Source of the DNA: Mycobacteroides salmoniphilum
GTDB taxonomy: Bacteria; Actinomycetota; Actinomycetes; Mycobacteriales; Mycobacteriaceae
Reading direction: 5' to 3'
DNA: 64,000 nucleotides
NCBI RefSeq assembly: GCF_004924335.1
Contig: NZ_CP024633.1
Span: 3,844,001 to 3,908,000, forward strand
Position 1 is the first letter of the stretch; every line of letters starts with the position of its first letter. The notes below the pieces were generated by a model. It was given only the letters and a program-made list of their open reading frames with translations, had not been told where the DNA came from and did no database searches. The position numbers were made by a program, and so were the translations under genes. Shown here piece after piece: positions 45,310 to 51,899 of this stretch.

Positions 45310-45867
45310 CTAGTCCGTGCCGATAGTCCTTGCCTCTTCTGGGCCTCGACTGGTCGACGGGGGTCCATCCTCGATGAGGTGCTCGAAGGCCTCAAGGTTT
45401 TTCAGCGACTCGCCCCGCGAGGTACGCCACGCCCACTCCTTCTGGATGGAGGTCTTGAACCCCAACTCCAGCAAGATGTTGAAGTCGTTGTCCACGGCCT
45501 CGAGCACCTGTCCGAGCAACCTGTCGATCTCATCGGGGGTGATCGCGGGCAGCGGCAGGCGACCCACCAGGTAGATGTCGCCCGTGTTGTCGATCGTGTA
45601 CGCGACGGCATACAGCCGGCGGTTGCGTTTGAGCAGGTATCGATAGACACCCTCGATGTTCTCGTCGGGGCGGCGACAGACGAACACCTCGACGCGCACG
45701 GCGTGCTCGCCCGGGCTGAGCATCGTGGTGATCTTTTGCTTGCGCTCACCCGGCAGCTCCACGATCAGCGCGGGCTTGCCGTCCGGTCCGTGATGCTCGG
45801 TGAAGACGATCTCCCGCTCCACGAGCGTCCGCACGATGGTGGCGTAGGCGTCCCCGGCCGTGGTCAT
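45310..45867 (-). CDS. YbjN domain protein (Rv0487-like)
   Basis: 185 residues, coupled to mshA by an ATGA overlap. YbjN/type III secretion chaperone-like fold: [26 protein letters not shown] and a later [23 protein letters not shown] region. In M. tuberculosis the orthologue Rv0487 also follows mshA (Rv0486). The biochemical role is unknown; conservation next to mshA hints at a link with mycothiol synthesis or stress. Confidence 0.88.
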   Translation of the reverse strand: MTTAGDAYATIVRTLVEREIVFTEHHGPDGKPALIVELPGERKQKITTMLSPGEHAVRVEVFVCRRPDENIEGVYRYLLKRNRRLYAVAYTIDNTGDIYLVGRLPLPAITPDEIDRLLGQVLEAVDNDFNILLELGFKTSIQKEWAWRTSRGESLKNLEAFEHLIEDGPPSTSRGPEEARTIGTD

Positions 45868-47195
45868 CGCCGTAGCCCCGACAGCCGACGCGACCGAAAC
45901 CGCGAACGCGGCGGACGCTGCGTCAAAGGTCTTTGTGGCGCACGGTAATCAGAGATCGCATGACTGTAACTGGCCAGCAGGGCATCGGCGGTGCTGGACC
46001 AGGAGAAGCCGGCGGCATGCGCGACGGTCGCACCGCTGAGTTCAGCCCCGGTGCGCATCAACAACTGCCCGATGGCGTCCGCCCAGTCCTCGGTGCGGTG
46101 GGTCGGAACCAGCAGGCCGGTGCGTTGGTCGGCGACCGCGACCGGAAGACCCCCCACCTCGGCAGCCACCACCGGGGTCCCGCAGGCCTGGGCTTCGATG
46201 GCGACCAGCCCGAAGGACTCTGAATAGCTGGGCACCGCAACAATATCGGCCGCCCGATACACCTGGGCGAGCCGTTCTCGCGACTGCGGCGGCAGGAAGG
46301 TGACCCGGTCTGCGATCCCGAGGTCCGCAGCGAGATCCTGCAGCGCCGTCGGCTCGTCGAGACCGCTGCCGGACGGCCCACCAACGATGAGAACACGAAC
46401 CCCGGGCAGCTTCGCGGCTGCACGTACCAGCAGGTCGGGGGCCTTCAGGGGCTGGATGCGTCCAACGAAGGCGACGATCCGCTCGTCGGCCCGCAGGCCC
46501 AACTCGACGCGGGCGGCCGTCTTGTCTCCAGGCGTGAACACGTCCAGGTCGACGCCGGGGTGAACGATATCGATGCGACCGGGGTCCGCACGATGTATCG
46601 AAATCAGTTGCTCGGATTCGTCTTTGGTGTTGACGATGAGCCTGTCCGCCTCGTCCACCACCTGTTGCTCCCCCACCGCGCGCAGCGCGGGCTCCGGGCG
46701 GTCCCCCTCGGCGAGCGTCTGATTCTTCACCGCGGCGAGCGTGTGCGCGGTGTGGACCAGCGGGACGCCCCAGCGGTCGCGAGCCAGCCAGCCCGCCTGA
46801 CCCGAGAGCCAGTAGTGCGAGTGAACCAGGTTGTAGTAGCCGGGCTCGTGGATCGCCTCGGCGCGCAGCACCCCGGCGGTGAATGCACAGAGTTGGGTGG
46901 GCAGGTCGTACTTGTCCAGGCCTTCGAACGGGCCGGCGACAATGTTGCGCACGGTCACCCCGTCCGCAACGGCCACCACCGGCTCATCGGAGGACGCGGT
47001 GGCACGCGTGAAGATGTCGACGGCAACGCCCCGGCGGGCCAGCTGAAGGGCTGTCTGCAGCACGTAGACGTTCATGCCGCCGGCATCGCCGGTACCCGGC
47101 TGGGCCAGTGGCGAGGTGTGTACGGATAGGACGGCGATGCGGCGCGGCTTCAGCGCCGAAACCGCCCGGCGCGCGAACTCATCGCCACTAAGCAC
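45864..47195 (-). CDS. mshA: D-inositol-3-phosphate glycosyltransferase MshA
   Basis: 443 residues from the GTG at 47195. GT4/GT-B retaining glycosyltransferase: [10 protein letters not shown] in the N-terminal domain, HSHYWLSG, and [22 protein letters not shown] with the EX7E motif in the C-terminal domain. It transfers GlcNAc from UDP-GlcNAc to 1L-myo-inositol-1-phosphate, the first step of mycothiol synthesis. The basic Arg-rich C-terminus is an extension. The mca gene at the left window edge uses the same thiol. Order ROK - (SRPBCC) - mshA - ybjN follows Rv0485-Rv0487. Confidence 0.96.
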   Translation of the reverse strand: MLSGDEFARRAVSALKPRRIAVLSVHTSPLAQPGTGDAGGMNVYVLQTALQLARRGVAVDIFTRATASSDEPVVAVADGVTVRNIVAGPFEGLDKYDLPTQLCAFTAGVLRAEAIHEPGYYNLVHSHYWLSGQAGWLARDRWGVPLVHTAHTLAAVKNQTLAEGDRPEPALRAVGEQQVVDEADRLIVNTKDESEQLISIHRADPGRIDIVHPGVDLDVFTPGDKTAARVELGLRADERIVAFVGRIQPLKAPDLLVRAAAKLPGVRVLIVGGPSGSGLDEPTALQDLAADLGIADRVTFLPPQSRERLAQVYRAADIVAVPSYSESFGLVAIEAQACGTPVVAAEVGGLPVAVADQRTGLLVPTHRTEDWADAIGQLLMRTGAELSGATVAHAAGFSWSSTADALLASYSHAISDYRAPQRPLTQRPPRSRFRSRRLSGLRR

Positions 47196-47259
47196 ACAGC
47201 CATCTTGTCACTTACGCACAAGCTGTCGACGCGCAGTACTCCTACCAGCGGTTTGCACC

Positions 47260-47721
47260 TCAGCGCGACGTGATCTTCTGGCGATATCCCTCTTCCAGGA
47301 TTTTGCGCAGCTTTTCGTCCGAATGCGTGATGGCCAGCGAGATGAACGGCGAGATGACCTTGCCCAGGGCGCGTCCGGCGAGCCCGCCGGGCAGCCGGTA
47401 GTCGATGTTGATCTCCAGCTCGGTCTCGTCGTCCGAAATGGGCCGGAACCGACATTCGACCTGGTTGTCGATTCCCGAGCGCGATGCGGTGGTGAACAGG
47501 GTGTCGGGATCCCACTCCGTCACCTCGATCGTCGACCGGAGTGTGGCGCCGAGGTTGATGGCGATGTCGTACTTCGCCCCCAGCCCCCGTGGCACGTCGT
47601 TGACAAATCGAACGTGCTCGATCCCGAACATCCACTCCGCCAGATGGTGCGCATCGCCGATGTAGTCGAAGGCGTATGCCATCGGCACCTTCGCGGAGGA
47701 CACGTGGTGGATATGCGTCAT
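47260..47721 (-). CDS. SRPBCC family protein
   Basis: 153 residues from the ATG at 47721; the longer frame to 47781 has no support. Segments such as AYAFDYIGDAHHLAEWMFGIEHV and LEINIDYRLPGG fit the polyketide cyclase/dehydrase SRPBCC family with a hydrophobic cavity. It is not part of a monooxygenase pair. Located between the ROK regulator and mshA, it is an insertion compared with the order Rv0485-Rv0486. Ligand unknown. Confidence 0.8.
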   Translation of the reverse strand: MTHIHHVSSAKVPMAYAFDYIGDAHHLAEWMFGIEHVRFVNDVPRGLGAKYDIAINLGATLRSTIEVTEWDPDTLFTTASRSGIDNQVECRFRPISDDETELEINIDYRLPGGLAGRALGKVISPFISLAITHSDEKLRKILEEGYRQKITSR

Positions 47722-47792
47722 ATGCACATACCTATCACTTTTTGGCCCCGCGTCGCAGATTCGCGGCCAAAACGCCAGCAACCACCTCGCTC

Positions 47793-47844
47793 AGTGTGAA
47801 GCTACGGCGGAAATTCACGGGAAATCCCGCCATAGCGTCACACT
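47793..47844. terminator. Long symmetrical hairpin between ROK and SRPBCC genes
   Basis: AGTGTGA-A-GCTA-C-GGCGG (47793-47810) pairs with CCGCC-A-TAGC-G-TCACACT (47827-47844): 16 pairs with two single mismatches and a 16-base loop. No T-run follows, so it would be an L- or I-shaped mycobacterial terminator or a dispersed palindromic repeat. It lies 17 bases beyond the ROK stop. Confidence 0.5.
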
Positions 47845-47860
47845 CGGCGTGCCGAGAGCC

Positions 47861-49099
47861 CTAGGCCAGCGCCGAGGTCTCCGAGCGGCGGGCCGATGCC
47901 CGCCGCATGGCGCCCAGCGGATCGGCGAACAAGCCACCGAGGGACACCACACCGGCGCCGGCCTCCTGCACGCGGTTGCCGAACGCTGTCACACGAATAT
48001 CACGCTTGGACAACGTCGATCGATCCAGGAACGCGGTCTCGACGTCGTTCATCACCTCGGGGTATTCCGTAAAGGCCTGCCCACCTACGATCACCTCGTC
48101 GGGGTTGAGGATATCGCGCAGCAGCGCCACCGACTGGCCCAATACCCGGCCACGTTCGGAAAGCAGTTGGCGCGCAGACTCATTGCCGCCGCGCGCGGCC
48201 TTGTACACCGCGCTCACCGAGACACCATCACCTGCAGGCACGATGCGTAGTCTCCGCGCGGCGGCCAGCACTGCCTCGTCACTCACGGTGGTTTCCAGCT
48301 TGCCGGTACCGCCCAGCAATTCGGAATCAACCGGCAGCGCCGCGATGGTGCCCGGGCCGCTGGACGGGCTGTGCACCCGTCCGTCGATCGCCAGCGCGAA
48401 ACCGACTGTCTCACGGGTGTATACGTACAGGCTCGTCAGCGAGCGGGCCGCGAAGCGCCGCAGGCCCAGTAGCAGCTCGGCTCCGGCCATCGCGTCCACG
48501 TGCGAGGCCACCGATACCGGCAGACCCAGTGTGTCGGCGAAGACGCGGCCAACGGGGGCCTCGGTCCAGCCCAAACGCGGGTGATCCACCGTCCCGGCCG
48601 GTCCGTCGACCACACCACCAGTGGCCACCCCGATCCACAGCGGCCGACGCCGGTGCCAGCGGGCCAGGTACCGCTGCGCGCTCCCGGCCAGCGAGGCCAG
48701 TGCGGCACCCTGCGGGCCGTTTGGCGTGGGGGTTTCCACCACATCAAGGGTTCGGCCGAACAAGTCGGTCGCCACAATGCTGGTGGCCCGGGCGCCGATG
48801 TGGATGCCCAGGGTCAGGAATGGCTCATGGTTGAGCTCCACCGGCACCCGCGGACGACCGATGGCGCCGGAAACCGCCAGATCAGCACGTTCACGAAGCA
48901 GCCCGGCGTCCAGCAGCGCGGTGACCTGCCGGTTGACAGTGGCGATGGAAAGGCCTGTGACCTGGGCAATCGCATCGCGGGCCACGGGTCCGCGCACACG
49001 GGCCGCGCGGAACACCGAGGACGCGGCGCTATCGCCGATGTACAGGGCGGGGGGATGAATCTGGTGACGGGAAACAGGTCGGCGAATCGGAGAAGTCAT
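47861..49099 (-). CDS. ROK family transcriptional regulator (Rv0485-like)
   Basis: 412 residues from the ATG at 49099, with AAAGGACC upstream. The N-terminal winged helix (about 30-80; VTGLSIATVNRQVTALLDAGLL) is followed by a ROK sugar-kinase-like domain with GIHIGARATSIVATD and a GG.VDGPAGT region; the metal-site region is degenerate, typical of ROK repressors rather than kinases. Position beside mshA and divergent from an SDR matches Rv0485/Rv0484c of M. tuberculosis. A 13-base palindrome lies in the divergent promoter region. Confidence 0.9.
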   Translation of the reverse strand: MTSPIRRPVSRHQIHPPALYIGDSAASSVFRAARVRGPVARDAIAQVTGLSIATVNRQVTALLDAGLLRERADLAVSGAIGRPRVPVELNHEPFLTLGIHIGARATSIVATDLFGRTLDVVETPTPNGPQGAALASLAGSAQRYLARWHRRRPLWIGVATGGVVDGPAGTVDHPRLGWTEAPVGRVFADTLGLPVSVASHVDAMAGAELLLGLRRFAARSLTSLYVYTRETVGFALAIDGRVHSPSSGPGTIAALPVDSELLGGTGKLETTVSDEAVLAAARRLRIVPAGDGVSVSAVYKAARGGNESARQLLSERGRVLGQSVALLRDILNPDEVIVGGQAFTEYPEVMNDVETAFLDRSTLSKRDIRVTAFGNRVQEAGAGVVSLGGLFADPLGAMRRASARRSETSALA

Positions 49100-49399
49100 G
49101 AGAGGGGTCCTTTGGCGGAAGGCCGGATTCAGACGAAGGCTGAAGCGCGGGCTACAGATGGCTATTGGTGTTGTGAACTGGGGCGATACCGCACCCGAGA
49201 CGTCAGGAAAGACGTGCAGAAACTAGGCGCAGCGACAGACGCAGCGACAACACAGCTCGCGAGCCAGCGGCAGCCGAGAACCAATACCCGCGATCACGAA
49301 AGTGACCCGGGGTTCGGCGGCACGCTTGATGGACACAGGCGCAATTTAGCATCCCTACGAGCCGATGTCCTAGTAGGACTTCTGACTACAGTGGCGTCC
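49100..49399. promoter_or_regulatory. Divergent promoter region with 13-base palindrome
   Basis: This 300-base gap separates the divergent ROK and SDR genes and holds no gene. GTCCTAGTAGGAC at 49367-49379 is a perfect 6-1-6 palindrome. TACAGT at 49387-49392 ends seven bases before the SDR ATG at 49400, a -10 element for a leaderless transcript. The palindrome overlaps the spacer region of that promoter, suiting repression by the ROK protein (inference). Confidence 0.5.
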
Positions 49400-50149
49400 A
49401 TGACCAATCCCACGTTCGACGACCGGGTCGCGGTCGTTACCGGCGCCAGCTCAGGAATCGGTGCGGCAACCGCTAAATCCCTTGCCGCCCTTGGATTTCA
49501 TGTTGTGGTTGCGGCTCGGCGCGAGGACCGCGTCAACGCTCTGGCCGAAGAGATCGGGGGCACCGCGGTTGTGCTCGACGTCACCGACGCCGATTCGGTT
49601 GCCGCCCTTGCGCAGAGCCTGGATCGGGTGGACGTGCTGGTGAACAACGCCGGCGGCGCGTGGGGCCTGGAAACGGTGCTCGAGGCGGACCTGGAGCACT
49701 GGCGCTGGATGTGGGAGACCAACGTGGTGGGCACCCTGCAGGTGACCCGCGCCCTGCTGCCCGCACTGATTGCCTCCGGCGACGGACTCATCGTCACCAT
49801 CACCTCCATCGCCGCGCTCGATGTGTACGACGGCGGCAGTGGATACACGTCAGCCAAGCATGCACAGGCGGCGTTACACCGCACGCTGCGCGGCGAGCTT
49901 CTCGGAAAGCCCGTGCGGCTCACCGAGGTCGCACCGGGCGCGGTGGAAACCGAGTTCTCGGTGGTGCGCTTCGACGGTGACCAGGACCGGGCGGACGCGG
50001 TCTACCGGGGCATCACCCCGTTGGTCGCCGAGGACGTCGCCGAGATCATCGCGTTCGTCGCGTCGCGGCCCCCGCACGTCAATCTGGACCAGATCGTCGT
50101 CAAACCGCGAGATCAGGCCTCATCCACCCGCCGCGCGACACGCGACTGA
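49400..50149 (+). CDS. Short-chain dehydrogenase/reductase (Rv0484c-like)
   Basis: 249 residues from the ATG at 49400; an in-frame GTG at 49391 is the alternative, and the longer frame to 48500 runs antisense through the ROK gene. TGASSGIGAATAKSLA, NNAGGAW and GYTSAKHAQAAL give the SDR cofactor and Tyr/Lys sites; APGAVETEF is typical of YdfG-like serine/3-hydroxy acid dehydrogenases. The stop codon touches the 3' end of the tRNA array on the other strand. Confidence 0.93.
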   Translation: MTNPTFDDRVAVVTGASSGIGAATAKSLAALGFHVVVAARREDRVNALAEEIGGTAVVLDVTDADSVAALAQSLDRVDVLVNNAGGAWGLETVLEADLEHWRWMWETNVVGTLQVTRALLPALIASGDGLIVTITSIAALDVYDGGSGYTSAKHAQAALHRTLRGELLGKPVRLTEVAPGAVETEFSVVRFDGDQDRADAVYRGITPLVAEDVAEIIAFVASRPPHVNLDQIVVKPRDQASSTRRATRD

Positions 50150-50220
50150 GCCTCCGGCAGGACTCGAACCCGCTCCACCTGTTTACAAGGCAGGCGCTCT
50201 TCCCGTTGAGCTAATTCGGC
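50149..50220 (-). tRNA. Degenerate tRNA-Thr(TGT)-like gene
   Basis: D stem GCTC/GAGC, anticodon loop CTTGTAA and T arm GCGGG-TTCGAGT-CCTGC are well formed and give anticodon TGT. The acceptor, however, is GCCGAAT against CGGAGGC, which pairs only at the first three positions. It may be a hybrid or decaying gene. It is the last of the array, abutting the SDR stop. Confidence 0.5.
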
Positions 50221-50224
50221 ATTG

Positions 50225-50299
50225 TGGTCCCCCCGGGAAGAATCGAACTTCCATCCTCAGCTTCGTAGGCTGTCACTCTGTCCGTTGAGCTACGGGGGT
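50225..50299 (-). tRNA. tRNA-Arg(ACG)
   Basis: Acceptor ACCCCCG/CGGGGGG (one A-G mismatch at the end), D arm GCTC/GAG, anticodon loop CTACGAA and T loop TTCGATT. The 3' CCA is encoded (50225-50227). It reads CGT, and with inosine also CGC and CGA. Confidence 0.85.
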
Positions 50300-50316
50300 G
50301 GGGCACCGCTGTTCGG

Positions 50317-50389
50317 CACCCCCGGCGGGGTTCGAACCCGCAACCTCCGGTTCCGGAAACCGGTGCGCTATCCATTGCGCTACGGGGGT
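50317..50389 (-). tRNA. tRNA-Arg(CCG)
   Basis: Perfect acceptor ACCCCCG/CGGGGGT, anticodon stem CCGGT/ACCGG with loop TTCCGGA (anticodon CCG), T loop TTCGAAC. CCA is not encoded. It reads CGG. Confidence 0.88.
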
Positions 50390-50391
50390 AT

Positions 50392-50466
50392 TGGGGCGAC
50401 CGAAGGGAGTTGAACCCTCGACTGCGGAGTCACAGACCGCTGTGTTTCCGTTACACCACTGCCGCC
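50392..50466 (-). tRNA. tRNA-His(GTG)
   Basis: Anticodon loop CTGTGAC (GTG). An extra G at -1 stands opposite a discriminator C, the hallmark of histidine tRNA. The acceptor GCGGCAG/CGGTCGC has one mismatch, and CCA is encoded. The D stem is GTGT/ACAC. Confidence 0.88.
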
Positions 50467-50498
50467 ATGCCGATGGGATGATCCTGTTGATCGGGCCG

Positions 50499-50570
50499 CT
50501 GCCTCACCAGGACTCGAACCTGAACTCCCGGATTCAAAGTCCGGTGGGCTACCGATTACCCCACGAGGCA
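50499..50570 (-). tRNA. tRNA-Gln(TTG)
   Basis: Acceptor TGCCTCG/TGAGGCA, anticodon stem CCGGA/TCCGG with loop CTTTGAA (TTG), T loop TTCGAGT. No encoded CCA. The U1-A72 start pair is typical of glutamine tRNAs. Confidence 0.9.
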
Positions 50571-50574
50571 CTGT

Positions 50575-50610
50575 TGGTGCATGCGGAGGGATGCGAACCC
50601 TGCACCCACG
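50575..50610 (-). pseudogene. 3' half of a tRNA
   Basis: The stretch contains a T arm (AGGG-TTCGCAT-CCCT) and an acceptor 3' strand CGCATGC-A-CCA, but the anticodon and D arms are missing; tRNA-Asn begins directly upstream. It is a truncated tRNA with encoded CCA, probably the product of recombination within the array. Confidence 0.65.
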
Positions 50611-50682
50611 CTCCCCGAGCAGGATTCGAACCTGCAGTCGCGGATTAACAATCCGCTGGTTTACCGGTTAACCAACCGGGGA
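50611..50682 (-). tRNA. tRNA-Asn(GTT)
   Basis: Acceptor TCCCCGG/TCGGGGA, anticodon stem GCGGA/TCCGC with loop TTGTTAA (GTT), T loop TTCGAAT. No CCA. Its first 15 bases are also the last codons and TAA stop of the HNH gene. Confidence 0.9.
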
Positions 50683-51183
50683 AAGCGCCTGTGGGACAAC
50701 ACCGGAAGCCGACGCATAGGTGAACCTGTCTCGTTCCTTCGGCTCGAAAGGCTCACGCGCCAGCGTCATCCCGGCTTCCTGCGGAGTGCGGTCTCCCTTG
50801 AATCCGTTGCAGGACCGACAGGCCGCAACCGTGTTGAGCCAGGAGTCCACTCCCCCGCGGCAGCGCGGCAGCACGTGATCCCACGTATCGGCCCTGGACC
50901 CGCAGTACACGCAGGTGTAGCCGTCGCGACGCAGCACTCCCGCGCGGGTCACGCGGTGACCCGACCGGTAAGGGATGTACACATACTCGCGCAGCACGAT
51001 AGAAGTCGGGAGTTCGACAATCAGCGACGCACTGCGTACATGCACTGCGGGGTCGTGGGTGTCGATGGCGTACACGACTCCCTTGAGCATGAGCTTGACC
51101 GCGCGCTGCCACGGGATCAGGTGCAGTACACGGTAGTCTGCGTTGCAGAACTGCACGGTGTGATTGGGCATGAAAGTTGACAT
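50668..51183 (-). CDS. HNH endonuclease embedded in tRNA array
   Basis: 171 residues from the ATG at 51183, nine bases after GGAGG. The C-terminal part has zinc-finger pair CVYCG and CRSCN around the HNH active site: DHVLPRCRGGVDSWLNTVAACRSCNGFKGDR. The N-terminal part carries RSASLIVELPTSIVLREYVYIP, found with phage-like and free-standing HNH enzymes. The gene splits the array between tRNA-Met and tRNA-Asn and ends within the latter. Mobile HNH enzymes are frequent in tRNA arrays of actinobacteria and their phages, so it may have helped spread the array. Confidence 0.9.
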   Translation of the reverse strand: MSTFMPNHTVQFCNADYRVLHLIPWQRAVKLMLKGVVYAIDTHDPAVHVRSASLIVELPTSIVLREYVYIPYRSGHRVTRAGVLRRDGYTCVYCGSRADTWDHVLPRCRGGVDSWLNTVAACRSCNGFKGDRTPQEAGMTLAREPFEPKERDRFTYASASGVVPQALSPVG

Positions 51184-51224
51184 TGCCGCGTACCTCCTTT
51201 CTTTGTTGAACGGTCGTCGGCAGA

Positions 51225-51301
51225 TGGTCGCGCGGGCAGGATTCGAACCTGCGACTTTCGGGTCATGAGCCCGCTGGACTACCGGACTGTCCTACCGCGC
51301 A
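51225..51301 (-). tRNA. tRNA-Met(CAT)
   Basis: Acceptor TGCGCGG/CCGCGCG (T-G at the end), D stem GGAC/GTCC, anticodon loop CTCATGA, T arm GCAGG-TTCGAAT-CCTGC, encoded CCA at 51225-51227. Could be elongator Met or, if C34 is modified to lysidine, an Ile tRNA. Confidence 0.87.
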
Positions 51302-51314
51302 TCGTTTTTCGTCG

Positions 51315-51386
51315 TACGCCGTGGAGGTTTCGATCCCCCGTCCCCGGATTAAGAATCCGGTGCTATCCCTACTCAGCTAACGGCGC
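51315..51386 (-). tRNA. tRNA-Lys(CTT)
   Basis: Acceptor GCGCCGT/ACGGCGT, anticodon stem CCGGA/TCCGG with loop TTCTTAA (CTT). The T loop is ATCGAAA, lacking the usual T54. No encoded CCA. Confidence 0.82.
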
Positions 51387-51390
51387 GTAG

Positions 51391-51464
51391 TACCCCTCCC
51401 TGGATTCGAACCAGGAACCTTCCCGCCCTGAACGGGACGCCTCTTCCAGTTGGGCCAGAGGGGC
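51391..51464 (-). tRNA. tRNA with Leu anticodon CAG but short variable loop
   Basis: Acceptor GCCCCTC/GAGGGGT, anticodon stem TCCCG/CGGGA with loop TTCAGGG (CAG, G37), T arm CCTGG-TTCGAAT-CCAGG. The variable region is only about five bases, whereas bacterial leucine tRNAs are class II with a long arm. First tRNA of the array. Confidence 0.72.
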
Positions 51465-51474
51465 GCATGCCACC

Positions 51475-51480
51475 ACTATA
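51475..51480 (-). promoter_or_regulatory. Putative -10 element of the tRNA array promoter
   Basis: TATAGT in the minus direction ends ten bases before the first tRNA and is preceded by an A/T-rich stretch with TTGTGC about 20 bases further up. It probably drives the array and the HNH gene together. Confidence 0.45.
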
Positions 51481-51899
51481 AAGTTTTCAAATAACTTGCA
51501 GCACAATGCCTTTCATATCTACCACGCTACACATCGGACCTCCCGGCCCCGTACCGCAAACAATGATGCATCGGCCATGAGCCAATGTAAACCCTATTTA
51601 TCTGGGTTAATATGTTGCGCTTCAGTAGTTTTGAGCGCACTAAACTCTAGGAATGTCTAGCGACATTCCTAGCAGCGCAAACCACAAGACTAAGATGCTT
51701 ATGAGAATTTCTCGCCGGCAATCGCCTGTCGCCGGATCGTTCACCCATTGCCTGGGTGCTAAGTCGCAGCGACCACGACGAAACCGCCGGCGACGCTATG
51801 CGCATCCCGGCAATCTGCTCGTCATGGAACTGTGCGGACATGGACGCGACGGTACCAGCCTCCCTCGGCTGGTACGGCATGGTTTTTCTGCGCGCGGAA
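51481..51899. other. A/T-rich gap without a convincing gene
   Basis: About 420 bases between the tRNA array promoter and the LprQ stop. The part 51481-51660 is clearly more A/T-rich than the surroundings, as if acquired with the array. Open frames here are short, have atypical composition and lack ribosome sites. I see no hairpin or RNA gene I can name. Confidence 0.5.

Noticed and set aside
43801..45948. Long plus-strand open frame of 715 codons
   Set aside because: It lies antisense to the 4CL ligase and ybjN; composition and lack of motifs show it to be a high-GC shadow frame.
48500..49399. N-terminal extension of the SDR at 49400
   Set aside because: The long upstream part is antisense to the ROK regulator; the ATG with a leaderless promoter is better.
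50149..51464. CRISPR array, because of short regular units
   Set aside because: The units fold as tRNAs with distinct anticodons and there is no direct repeat with spacers.
51647..51880. 77-codon minus-strand frame between lprQ and the tRNA array
   Set aside because: No motif or ribosome site; not separable from chance.
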